A stretch of 64,000 nt of DNA, from the NCBI RefSeq assembly GCF_017826695.1, contig NZ_JAFFZW010000001.1, forward strand, positions 62,001-126,000, given 5' to 3'. The position numbers and the translations under genes were made by a program. This document shows positions 27,501 through 36,318 of this stretch, in pieces. Position 1 is the first letter of the stretch. The number at the start of each line of letters is the position of its first letter. The DNA comes from Pseudomonas alliivorans (GTDB lineage: Bacteria > Pseudomonadota > Gammaproteobacteria > Pseudomonadales > Pseudomonadaceae). A model generated the notes under the pieces. It was not told the origin of the DNA. It made no database searches and saw only the letters and a program-made list of their open reading frames with translations.

Positions 27501-28096
27501 TCAAGATTAAGGGTTTCAATATCCTTAGTTCTGTATTTTTTTTTGCTGCCATCTACTTCAAAATATCTAAATCCGTTAGATGTCATGAATTTGATCAGTT
27601 TTTCTACGCGAGAGGAAATTTTGCTGGATACATAAAAATAAATACTATAGTTCCCATCAGGTATTGCGGTGACTATAATTTTTTTAATGGTTTCGTAGCT
27701 TGGGGTTTCTTCGACAGTCGTCCCGCAGGAACATTGGATAATGCCACATTTAACAAATGAGGTTCTAATGCAGTCGTTAAGTCCCGACGCCGTGGCTACG
27801 GTGGATTTTTCGGATTGCAGTAAAGGTTTTTGATCGATAGATAAAACTTTAGGTAGGTTTTTTATCGATAAGAAATTTCCTCTCACCAAATGGTGGTAAC
27901 GTTTGCCGGTGCCTGATTGTATTTTATGCTGTCGCTCAGCTTCCTGCACAATAAGTTTTTTCGCTAAAGTTGTTTTTCCCGAACCGCTGACGCCGTTTAT
28001 ACAGATGATTGAATTTAGCGGTATCTTGCAACTAAGATTTTTTAGATTGTTTTCATTAGCATCTATAATTGCAATATCAGCATCGGATTTTGACAT
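24533..28096 (-). CDS. UvrA-like ABC ATPase with extra C-terminal zinc module
   Basis: A 1187-residue protein. Two ABC modules: Walker A at 35-42 (GVSGSGKT) and 571-578 (GDSGSGKS), signatures LSGGE at 435-439 and 738-742, Walker B ending IVIDEP (458-463) and IILDEP (768-773). UvrA-type zinc motifs occur at 268-275, 369-375 and 658-677 (CSECQGSG...CKSCGG). The protein normally ends after the second module; here about 335 residues follow with two further CxxCxGxG-like motifs (CKLCNGSG 1026-1033, CYCCNGTG 1157-1164), resembling a repeated UvrA zinc-hinge segment. The region where UvrA binds UvrB is reduced. It is last in a four-gene operon, 5 bases after the methyltransferase. UvrA-like proteins such as DrrC protect producers of DNA-damaging compounds; this is inferred here. 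Confidence 0.9.
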   Translation of the reverse strand: MSKSDADIAIIDANENNLKNLSCKIPLNSIICINGVSGSGKTTLAKKLIVQEAERQHKIQSGTGKRYHHLVRGNFLSIKNLPKVLSIDQKPLLQSEKSTVATASGLNDCIRTSFVKCGIIQCSCGTTVEETPSYETIKKIIVTAIPDGNYSIYFYVSSKISSRVEKLIKFMTSNGFRYFEVDGSKKKYRTKDIETLNLDSHSKIKIEADSLDQLESLKIPQESIFISRNSESAFDFSYQTFCQHCMTEYQKKSLSLFTRSKLSDRNGCCNLCGGSGSTVRLNEKYLFYPKNNLAEGFLNLQFDGQKYTPINLYKSKLKKIIQDGGGKVSTTYESFPPSVKLEIQKTLINKLSSLENTATDPELIITSLCDECGGSGFSQKARAVKLNGRSVADILSLTIDEAFSSIRDPESSVILSAAQDLSLGHLVLNRSTTTLSGGEMQRIKLIEAITAKVSDLLIVIDEPSASLSTNDIKKLFVLLKRLQSLGNTLLLVDHSDQVISQSDFSIHLGPGSGLEGGYILETVDSVLPPLKPRKKCSQEPQEYISLRRISFNNVVNQDVCFPAAAITAIVGDSGSGKSSLVQGITSRITSSSRDAKTNNIATAILLDQKHIRGSRRSNVSTFLDISEILRKLYSETVVAQALNLDSSFFTYNGANGACSECQGSGELAGETCKSCGGARFNSLALSAMVHNLNIAELLDFPATGVLPLDLHPAINRVCTLLIELGLGHLNLGRSLTELSGGESQRLKLAKFLGASENSISNNQHHLLIILDEPCKGLSKNDCQFVLEVLQGLSRKGHSVLVIEHNDALIQQADYIIKMGPGVGDEGGLIVFEGPTSDYPTDGSILNGMKVKPITYSKDKSTHLTSEDRYFQKLSIYQKRALISQRDGKFFSTKAKLFEYLDDSACKPPYYFNPFCAELHTSATISKTQIKQRLESLAKLGLQKVLVNNALIKITNAAKLVDYDTAWKTYIETDNPELAYNLGNGWIAVWKDEKTEILSTRLIDVDKRVVGARTLTRRTFNAFYNDCKLCNGSGKLTYYDSFISDEAKACTDLEFYSPSIRPYVKTKILFKIRESVSFFKAENLADFSTPYSSLSSRERMALLHGIPNLSFTKRDGRKDALSDQIEWRGLIKLLESSSSLMPKFLKSSIETPRVSVNCYCCNGTGYAKEVDHYLVNGAPIYQCDPTEV

Positions 28097-28101
28097 TTAT
28101 T

Positions 28102-28779
28102 CTACCTTGGGTGCTTTGGTTTCATAAATACAAACAAAGTTTTGTACTGTTCTGAAGATAGTAGTAAGTCAGAAATAGATAAAAACTCAGGATCCGCCTC
28201 AAATGAGTATTTCAAGGGGGCTGTGACAGGTAATCGTTTCACTGAAACTCTAAAACCAGCATCATAGAACGATCTGCCAACCTCATCCAATGAATAATCG
28301 AATGCTGGATAATTTTCAGTAGCTCTAATTCTCTCTTTACGCCTCGTGTATGTTGGGTTGTCCACATGGCAGCCGATCGTAGCTAGGTAGTACCCTCCCG
28401 GCCTTAAAAGATAATACATTTCCCTGGCATGCTCATCGAGTCGGGGAAGTGTATAAATTACTTCTTGAGAGTAAGCTATATCAATTGTTTCATTCTTACC
28501 GTTCCCAAGGTCGCACGAAGCAGTAAAGGATATATTTGGGGCTGAGTGCCTCTTCTTGCATGTCGCTAGCAGGTTTTCATCTTTTTCCACGCCTATAAGT
28601 TGTTTTTCCGGTACTAAGAAGTCGAAAAGCTGCAAAAATCCACCTTCCCCAGTCCCAAAGTCCAGCACGTTTAAATATTTATCAGGTGGAATTATTTCAA
28701 TCGACTCTTTGATGAGTGAGTGCCAAAAAGGGAAGTTTCCGTATTGCTTTAAGTTGCGAGGGATTTTATGGATTTCCAT
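28102..28779 (-). CDS. SAM-dependent methyltransferase
   Basis: A 225-residue class I methyltransferase. Motif I is LNVLDFGTGEGGFL, followed by the acidic residue of motif II in LIGVEKDENLL, motif IV region IDIAYSQEVIYTLP, and LLRPGGYYLATIG (post-II/motif VI). It resembles small-molecule O/N/C-methyltransferases of natural-product clusters; the substrate is unknown. It overlaps the oxygenase gene by 14 bases and ends 5 bases before the UvrA-like gene, so it is co-translated with them. It is AT-rich, like its neighbours. Confidence 0.85.
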   Translation of the reverse strand: MEIHKIPRNLKQYGNFPFWHSLIKESIEIIPPDKYLNVLDFGTGEGGFLQLFDFLVPEKQLIGVEKDENLLATCKKRHSAPNISFTASCDLGNGKNETIDIAYSQEVIYTLPRLDEHAREMYYLLRPGGYYLATIGCHVDNPTYTRRKERIRATENYPAFDYSLDEVGRSFYDAGFRVSVKRLPVTAPLKYSFEADPEFLSISDLLLSSEQYKTLFVFMKPKHPR

Positions 28780-29617
28780 CTTGTGCTCTCGCGAAACTGA
28801 CCGAAATATGACGAGTATTTCTTGTGCCGTCGGAGTAAAGCTCTATATTGCATGCATCTCTGTCGTGGAGTGTGCACAAATTATCATGGACTAATAGATC
28901 GGAATGCGACAGTGTAATTTTTTGCTTTATTTTCTGAGCAGCCTGAAGAAAGTCATAAATCATTTTTCCCTCTTCAAATGGCTGCTTTTTCTTCATTTCT
29001 TGGTAATATCGTCTGATCCTGTCATGATCAAATCTTATTTGATACTCGCCGCTAGACGATTTGTAGAGTATCGGGGAATTGATAATTATAGATTCGCCAT
29101 CCTTTTCCTCATAGTTAACTCCATGAGAAAACATAGGTACTGGATGGCTGAGCAGCATTTTCAGCAGTTCTGGGGCTTCATATCTAAGCTGTTGGACTAG
29201 CTCTCGGACTACTACGATTCCATTTGCAACAGGGTGCAATGGATCTTCATTGGTGACTTGAATAAATCCATACCTTGGTTGCCTGACTTCATCTATGGCA
29301 TCATCGTTATGAAGGGTAAGAGGATTAATGGAGCAGGCTGAATAATGGCAATCGATTTTTATATCCGTTCGTTCGACAACTCCATAAAATAATCCGAAAC
29401 AGCTGGTAAAAGCCCTCCAGCCTTCATTGCTTAATACGGGAATCCCCCTTATATGAACGTGTTTTTCTTGGTGAAGAATTTTTTTCACGGCATCGAAGAA
29501 ATTAAAAAGCCCAGGCTGCTCGTTCAAGGGGGGATGGGTTACACTGGTACCCTCGTGGACCTCCAAGCCCTTTTTTATGAGGGCTCGAAGCTCGCTGGAA
29601 AGTATAAGCGTAGGCAT
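28766..29617 (-). CDS. TauD/TfdA-type Fe(II)/2-oxoglutarate oxygenase
   Basis: A 283-residue enzyme. The facial triad is H103 and D105 (LHNDDA) and H251 (LHDRDA); R269 in TRHISVSFAR would bind 2-oxoglutarate. The region PVLSNEGWRAFTSCFG and GFIQVTNEDP fits the clavaminate-synthase-like/TauD fold. It would hydroxylate or otherwise oxidise a substrate, perhaps an amino-acid side chain. The gene starts inside the stop of the preceding gene (TGATG), tightly coupled to the Cys-rich protein. No sulfonate transport gene is nearby, so a taurine role is unlikely. Confidence 0.85.
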   Translation of the reverse strand: MPTLILSSELRALIKKGLEVHEGTSVTHPPLNEQPGLFNFFDAVKKILHQEKHVHIRGIPVLSNEGWRAFTSCFGLFYGVVERTDIKIDCHYSACSINPLTLHNDDAIDEVRQPRYGFIQVTNEDPLHPVANGIVVVRELVQQLRYEAPELLKMLLSHPVPMFSHGVNYEEKDGESIIINSPILYKSSSGEYQIRFDHDRIRRYYQEMKKKQPFEEGKMIYDFLQAAQKIKQKITLSHSDLLVHDNLCTLHDRDACNIELYSDGTRNTRHISVSFARAQDGNP

Positions 29618-30165
29618 CAGCGACAGCTGCTACCGTTGCCGGAACGGCAGCCACACGACGCTGCATGATCTGCTTGGAAACCAAGCTCCGAATGCCCAAA
29701 ATGCATTTGGAACAGTTTTTTCGTTAAATCAAAACCTTTTTCGAGAACTGTTTCATTCTCTTGTTCTGTAAGGCCGAAATAAGGGTAATGGTGGATGTAC
29801 TCACCCTTAATGAAGTTGCAGTCATTCATGTATTTTCTTGTATCCAGAATATGGATATGCCAGAACTCGTCAATTAGTTCGCTTGGCGCAAAAGAAAGAT
29901 CTTCATAGAGGGTCTGAAGCGTCAACCACTGCTTGTATAGGGTCAGAGCACCGTTGATTTTATCTTCACGCCAGTCGTATTCCTTTTCTAGCTTGAAGCA
30001 AAGCGGAGTAAAGTCTACACGATTGATCCGGTCCAAAATAGTGTCTATCGCTGTCTGGCTTACATAATTGGTTTCTGCAATCTCTGTTTTTATATCGGCC
30101 CGCGACGACATTCTAAAATCGTTACCTTTCTCGTGGTTGTAAGCTTCGTTCTTGCCTAGGTTCAT
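29617..30165 (-). CDS. GRDP-like protein with Cys-rich C-terminal tail; possible peptide precursor
   Basis: A 182-residue protein. The central part has the signature of GRDP-like (formerly DUF1399) proteins: LIDEFWHIHILDTRKYMNDC followed by EYIHHYPYFGL. The N-terminal 60 residues are charged and helical. After the folded domain the chain ends with AASCGCRSGNGSSCR: three Cys and several Gly and Ser in the last 13 residues. Proteins with a folded leader and such a tail are candidates for ribosomal precursor peptides, with the tail as core. It is first in the operon, with AAGAGG upstream of ATG (Met19 is a second possible start), and the oxygenase gene follows with a one-base overlap. Confidence 0.75.
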   Translation of the reverse strand: MNLGKNEAYNHEKGNDFRMSSRADIKTEIAETNYVSQTAIDTILDRINRVDFTPLCFKLEKEYDWREDKINGALTLYKQWLTLQTLYEDLSFAPSELIDEFWHIHILDTRKYMNDCNFIKGEYIHHYPYFGLTEQENETVLEKGFDLTKKLFQMHFGHSELGFQADHAASCGCRSGNGSSCR

Positions 30166-30216
30166 ATGAAACCTCTTATAGGTGAAATGTGGTTTAAGTG
30201 AAAATTAACTGCTTTA

Positions 30217-31073
30217 TCACTTGGAGTTAGGTTTTGAAGACCTTTCAGGCGTGTAGGTATCAGCCCAATAAATAATTGGCTTTTCAGGCCATCGCGTTAC
30301 GGTAGTCACTGAAGGCAATGGTGGTGAATGAAGCTCGCTCCAGTAGGCCGGTGGCGCTTTGATAGTATTGGATTTCTCGGATTGGATCCATACCGTCTTC
30401 GAAAAATCTGTGTCTAAGTTTTTGTTTCGGCGATACGCAGATCCTGCGCAGCCACTGGCGTGCGCTGGGTCGGGGCGCCATCGCCTAGCAAGCGTGAGAC
30501 ATGCCAAGTCTTCCCTGTGCGTAGAGTGATCAAACCTATGGTTAACACGTATCAGTAGCGCGTTGATTAGGCGCGGAAGGTCGGCCAAGCTGGCCTTACC
30601 CAAACGCATCCCAGTGGTGCGTGCCAACTCGGCGATCACGGCAGCCCGAGGATGCCCTTCGCGAAGGGCTTCAGCGATGCGAATCACTTGGTCACGATCT
30701 TGGCCTTGGGGAATTTTTGTGCAGATGGTGGTCCGGTTCAGTCCTAACGCTTCACTTGGGCTCGGCACTTTCACATATTGATCACCGCGAAGCGTGGCCA
30801 TGGTTCGGTTCACACTGGACAACCGGTTTTGCGCGGTCGTGATGGTAAGCTCGCCATGTTCGACTTGCTGCCGCAGATGCCCGGCGTAGTCCAGGAAAGT
30901 CTGCCGATCAATCTGCCGTGCATCATTGAAGCCCGACCCATCCTCTGATGACGCCACTGCACGAACGCTTTCCAGCGATCACTGTGCGCTTTGACCGTAC
31001 CGTAGTGCCCGCCACCAAACATATCCCGCAATGCCTGAGGCCCGGCATAAGTCAGCTGCCGACCCGATCCCAT
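30217..31073 (-). pseudogene. Broken integrase-domain protein
   Basis: The minus strand begins QLTYAGPQALRDMFGGGHYGTVKAH, the N-terminus of a family of integrase-domain proteins from ICEs. A frameshift near 30945-30957 is needed to continue with GSGFNDARQIDRQTFLDYAGHL, then ATGMRL-like TTGMRLGKASLADLPR. After about 30575 the similarity stops and other sequence follows. The catalytic half (R-H-R-Y) is missing, so it cannot be active. It is therefore a truncated, frameshifted relic. Confidence 0.7.
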
Positions 31074-31521
31074 CTACCCAACAATGGCATGATAAAACTC
31101 CTCTTCAAGCCAAACATTTGAAGCTTTTCCCCACGTCTTCCCGCCAAGAATGTTGAGTGTTATCAGGGATCGAGACCCCTGCGACCTGTGAGGGTTGTCC
31201 ATTAACGCGGGACTGGCGGCTCTTTACGACCGGGAGCTTGGGCATCTCATGATCTGGCCTCCTGAGCACTTCCGAGGAAGTGGGCGGGTGGAGGCTGTAC
31301 TGGCTGACGAGGCCAGCGCCGCGAGATCCTGAGTCAGGTGAAGGCAGTGAAGCGATGACCGGGGCGTGTCTGACTGTCAGTCAGGTGCAGTCCATTCCGT
31401 GGGCTGCGGCACCATCATCTGCATCGCTGTTGCTGGTGACTTCGGTGTTTGTCACGCCAATTGTCACGAGGGGGAATGCCGTAAAGCCTTGTACGAGGTG
31501 GGCTGCAGCAGTGGTAGGAGC

Positions 31522-31556
31522 GCCCGTCTCTTTCCGGGAGAAAGAGACGGGCGCAG
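31522..31556. repeat. Perfect 15-bp inverted repeat
   Basis: GCGCCCGTCTCTTTC and its exact complement GAAAGAGACGGGCGC flank a 5-nt loop. No T-run, so it is not a typical terminator. Confidence 0.6.
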
Positions 31557-31911
31557 GTTGGCGCAAGTAAATGGCCAAGCGGATAGGTTGCTGCAGGGCA
31601 GCTATGAAAGGGGAAGTTGCCGCAGTGGGCACACTGCTATAAGTAGGCATCCATCACATCGCTGTGAGCGTGCGAGCCGCCGGACGCTAATCGCACTTTG
31701 GGATAACCACCATGGTGTGGCGTAGCCTTAAAGGTTCTGGCTACCTGGGGTGCTGTCAACGACAGCGCTTGCACGATCTTTTCTACGCCTGCGGGTGGGT
31801 AGGGTCAAGGCTCGAATTTTCGGGAGTTCTGCGGCTGTGGATGAAATTATCCACCGGTGGAAATCAGTGGTTTTCCACAGTTGCGCGGGCTTTAGATTTT
31901 TTAAGTGAGGT

Positions 31912-31952
31912 CCATCCAAACACGGCGGCTTTGCAGCCCTGTTTGGATGGAC
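31912..31952. repeat. 13-bp inverted repeat with GC-rich loop
   Basis: GTCCATCCAAACA and TGTTTGGATGGAC are exact complements separated by 17 nt that include a small GGC/GCC pairing. It may be an old transposon or att-type element. Confidence 0.5.
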
Positions 31953-31996
31953 CCGCGAGGAAAGCAAACCACGGAGATCTCACTGACCTGTTAGCG

Positions 31997-33308
31997 CTAG
32001 AATGAACCACGCTCATTTTCCAAAGCACTGATATCGCCACCGACCGCGTTGAACTCGAGAAGCTCCGAAGACTTACGCGACAGAAACTGGTTAACCCGCG
32101 TATCAAACTGATCCCCCAGGCTCGCCGTAATCCCGTCCCTGAGCGCATCGAGATAGTCGGTATACCATTGCATCATTATCCGCCGTTGGGTCATATACAG
32201 CGCTTGGTTGTACTCGCCAGCAATGCCGCCCTCGACCTGCGCCAGTTAGCTTTCCACATGGCCTTTCAACCACCCATGCTCTCGCAGCAAGGTGCTCGTG
32301 GTGTGACGAACGCCATGACTGACCATCCGCCCTTTACAGCCAATCTTGGCAAACACCAGATTAATCGTGTTCTCGCTGATGACGGGCCGTTTCTCACCAC
32401 TCCCCGGAAACAGGTAGCGGCTGCGTCCAGTGCATTGGTGCAGCTTGATCAGCATTGCGATCAGTTGATGGGGCAGGGGACTGACATAGTCCCGGCGCAT
32501 CTTCATGCGTTCAGCCGGTATGGTCCACGTCCCTTCTTCAAAATCGATTTTATCCCACGTCGCATACCGAACCATGCCGGGTCGGCTCGCCGTCAGTATT
32601 GCCATCCACGAAGCAATCCTTGACGGCAACCGGCTGGTGGTCTTGCTCAGCGCCTGAAGGAATTCCGGTAGCTCGCTTTCACGCAAGTGCGGATAGTGCT
32701 CAGGGGGAGGCGGCGCCAACGCGATGGCATGAAGTTCTGAAGCCGGATTGTGTTCGCACAACCCCCGCGCAATCGCCTGACTGAAAATCTGCTTGAGCCA
32801 GGTCCGAGCCTTCTGCCACATTGAACGCCCCGCGCTTTTCGATGCTGGCTTGCAACTTCGCGCAGTCGGCGCGAGTGATGTGCTCCAGCTGCATCTCGCC
32901 GAGTGCCGGTAGCAGATACTTGTCGAGGTAGTCGCGAATCTTCTTTAGCGTCGCATCGCTGCGGCCGGAGTCGGCCTTGAACTGATACAAGTACTCCGTA
33001 GCTCGCCTGAAGGTGTTGAGCCCGGCCTCCCGTTGCTGCTGCTTGTCATCCCGCCGCTTGGCGCCAGGGTTGATGTCGTCCTTGAGCAGCTTGCGGCATT
33101 CGGCAGCCCGTTCGCGAGCCTTCTGCAAGGAGATGCTCGGGTAGACGCCCAATGACATGCGCGCCGCGCGACCATGATACGAATAGCGGAAATGCCAGTA
33201 CTTGTGGCCGTTCGGCTGGACTGGAAGGGCAAGACCCGAACTATCACTCATCGTGTATTGTTTGTCGGCAGGCTTGGACGCTTCGACTTGCAAGGCAGTG
33301 AGTGGCAT
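31997..33308 (-). pseudogene. P4-type tyrosine recombinase (island integrase), inactivated
   Basis: The frame begins MPLTALQVEASKPADKQY (DUF4102 arm-binding domain) at 33308 and would make about 437 residues. A frameshift near 32815, in FNVAE-KARTWLKQ, splits it. The second part has catalytic Arg (LTASRPGMVR), Lys region (PAERMKMRRDYVSPL) and HGVRHT (HxxR). An in-frame TAA at 32246-32248 then cuts before the tyrosine: after it the same frame reads AQVEGGIAGEYNQALYMTQRR, including the likely catalytic Tyr, to 31997. Both lesions must be repaired for activity. It targets the tRNA-Leu 3' end adjacent to its own start. Confidence 0.85.
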
Positions 33309-33394
33309 GGCTGTACACCTCCGGTTCTCGAACTGGAATCTGTACAGAAAATGCACCAAAAAGAGGCTGGCTTGCAAGGGATGGGGATGGAACC

Positions 33395-33431
33395 CCAGAG
33401 ACCAAAAAGCCCGCAGTTAGCGGGCTCTATG
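33395..33431 (-). terminator. Terminator after tRNA-Leu (island-borne)
   Basis: Minus-strand AGCCCGCTAACTGCGGGCTTTTTGG is a GC-rich stem with a T-run. It replaces the native tRNA terminator, now at the other end of the island. Confidence 0.75.
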
Positions 33432-33471
33432 GGTGTTGTGTAGACGCTGGTAGTCGTCTATGTACTGCAAA

Positions 33472-33485
33472 TGGTGCCCCGAGGG
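33472..33485 (-). repeat. attR: tRNA-Leu 3' end
   Basis: CCCTCGGGGCACCA on the minus strand, the last 14 bases of the tRNA, matched by the attL-like copy at 23212-23225 (13 of 14). Confidence 0.8.
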
Positions 33486-33556
33486 AGAATCGAACTCCCA
33501 CTTCTTTCGAAAACGGATTTTGAATCCGCCGCGTCTACCAATTCCGCCATCAGGGC
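33472..33556 (-). tRNA. tRNA-Leu (anticodon CAA)
   Basis: An 85-nt gene, read on the minus strand. GCCCTGA pairs with TCGGGGC in the acceptor stem (one G-U), the D arm is GGCGGAATTGGTAGACGC, the anticodon stem GCGGA/TCCGT encloses TTCAAAA giving CAA, there is an extended variable arm as in class II tRNAs, then GGGAG-TTCGATT-CTCCC as the T arm. CCA is encoded. Its 3' end is the island integration site. Confidence 0.96.
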
Positions 33557-33673
33557 TCAATGGCGGCGAAGTATAGGGATCGGTTTTCCGTTGGTCAACA
33601 GGGATTTGCGCTGGTTTTTTACTAATTCCGCCAAACCGGATAAACTTCCCGGCCCTGCTAAACGAACCCCATC

Positions 33674-35868
<2,195 letters not shown>

Positions 35869-35923
35869 AACAGAACGAGTTTTTCCTGCTTTTCTATACT
35901 AATTATGTAACTTGGAGCGACAC

Positions 35924-36259
35924 ATGAGCTTTTTCATCTCTCCCGCTTTCGCGGATGCTGCTGCACCGGCTGCCGGTCCTGCGGGCAGCGGTTTCGAGTG
36001 GATTTTCCTGGTTGGCTTTCTGGTCATCTTCTATCTGATGATCTGGCGTCCACAGGCCAAGCGCGCCAAAGAGCAGAAGAACCTGCTGGGCAACCTGCAG
36101 AAAGGCGACGAAGTCGTGACCAGCGGCGGCATCGCCGGCAAGATCAACAAAGTGACCGACGATTTCGTCGTGATCGAAGTGTCTGACACCGTTGAGTTGA
36201 AAATCCAGAAGGGCGCAATCGCAGCCACTCTGCCAAAAGGCACCCTGAAAGCGATCTGA
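35924..36259 (+). CDS. yajC: Sec translocase accessory protein YajC
   Basis: A 111-residue inner-membrane protein that associates with SecDF and SecYEG. One transmembrane helix (FEWIFLVGFLVIFYLMIW) is followed by RPQAKRAKEQKNLLGNLQKGDEVVTSGGI, the YajC signature. The start at MSFFISPAF has GGAG at a good distance; an in-frame Met 4 codons upstream is less likely. It is 59 bases from secD and shares its operon. Confidence 0.94.
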   Translation: MSFFISPAFADAAAPAAGPAGSGFEWIFLVGFLVIFYLMIWRPQAKRAKEQKNLLGNLQKGDEVVTSGGIAGKINKVTDDFVVIEVSDTVELKIQKGAIAATLPKGTLKAI

Positions 36260-36318
36260 GTACCAACTTTTACCCATCGACGGGGCGCGCAAGGCGCCCC
36301 GCGTTTTAAGCGGGCGGC

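Larger units (their letters stand above)
31080..31996. other. Gene-free stretch with long inverted repeats
   Basis: No convincing gene on either strand; open frames here are short and without RBS. Two strong hairpins are present (31522-31556 and 31912-31952). This lies between two broken integrases and is probably a mosaic of old mobile-element ends. Confidence 0.5.
23212..33485. mobile_element. Genomic island integrated in tRNA-Leu(CAA)
   Basis: A 10.26-kb island bounded by a direct repeat of the tRNA 3' end. A P4-type integrase gene starts about 165 bases from the tRNA and is inactivated, so the element is probably fixed. The cargo from about 23.2 to 30.2 kb is markedly more AT-rich than flanking DNA, and uses rare A/T-ending codons, consistent with foreign origin; the 30.2-33.4 kb part has host-like composition and carries broken integrases. 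No conjugation or replication gene is visible. Confidence 0.85.

Noticed and set aside
30284..30481. Minus-strand frame containing REIQYYQSATGLLERASF, reminiscent of the alpha-N region of histone H3
   Set aside because: Short frame without an RBS, with a stop two codons upstream of its Met, and overlapping a decayed integrase relic; the resemblance covers about 14 residues and no histone fold follows. Probably chance or a fragment of another broken gene.
31280..31725. Open frames on both strands in the gene-free part of the island
   Set aside because: Frames overlap each other on opposite strands, lack RBS and span the perfect hairpin; not credible as genes.
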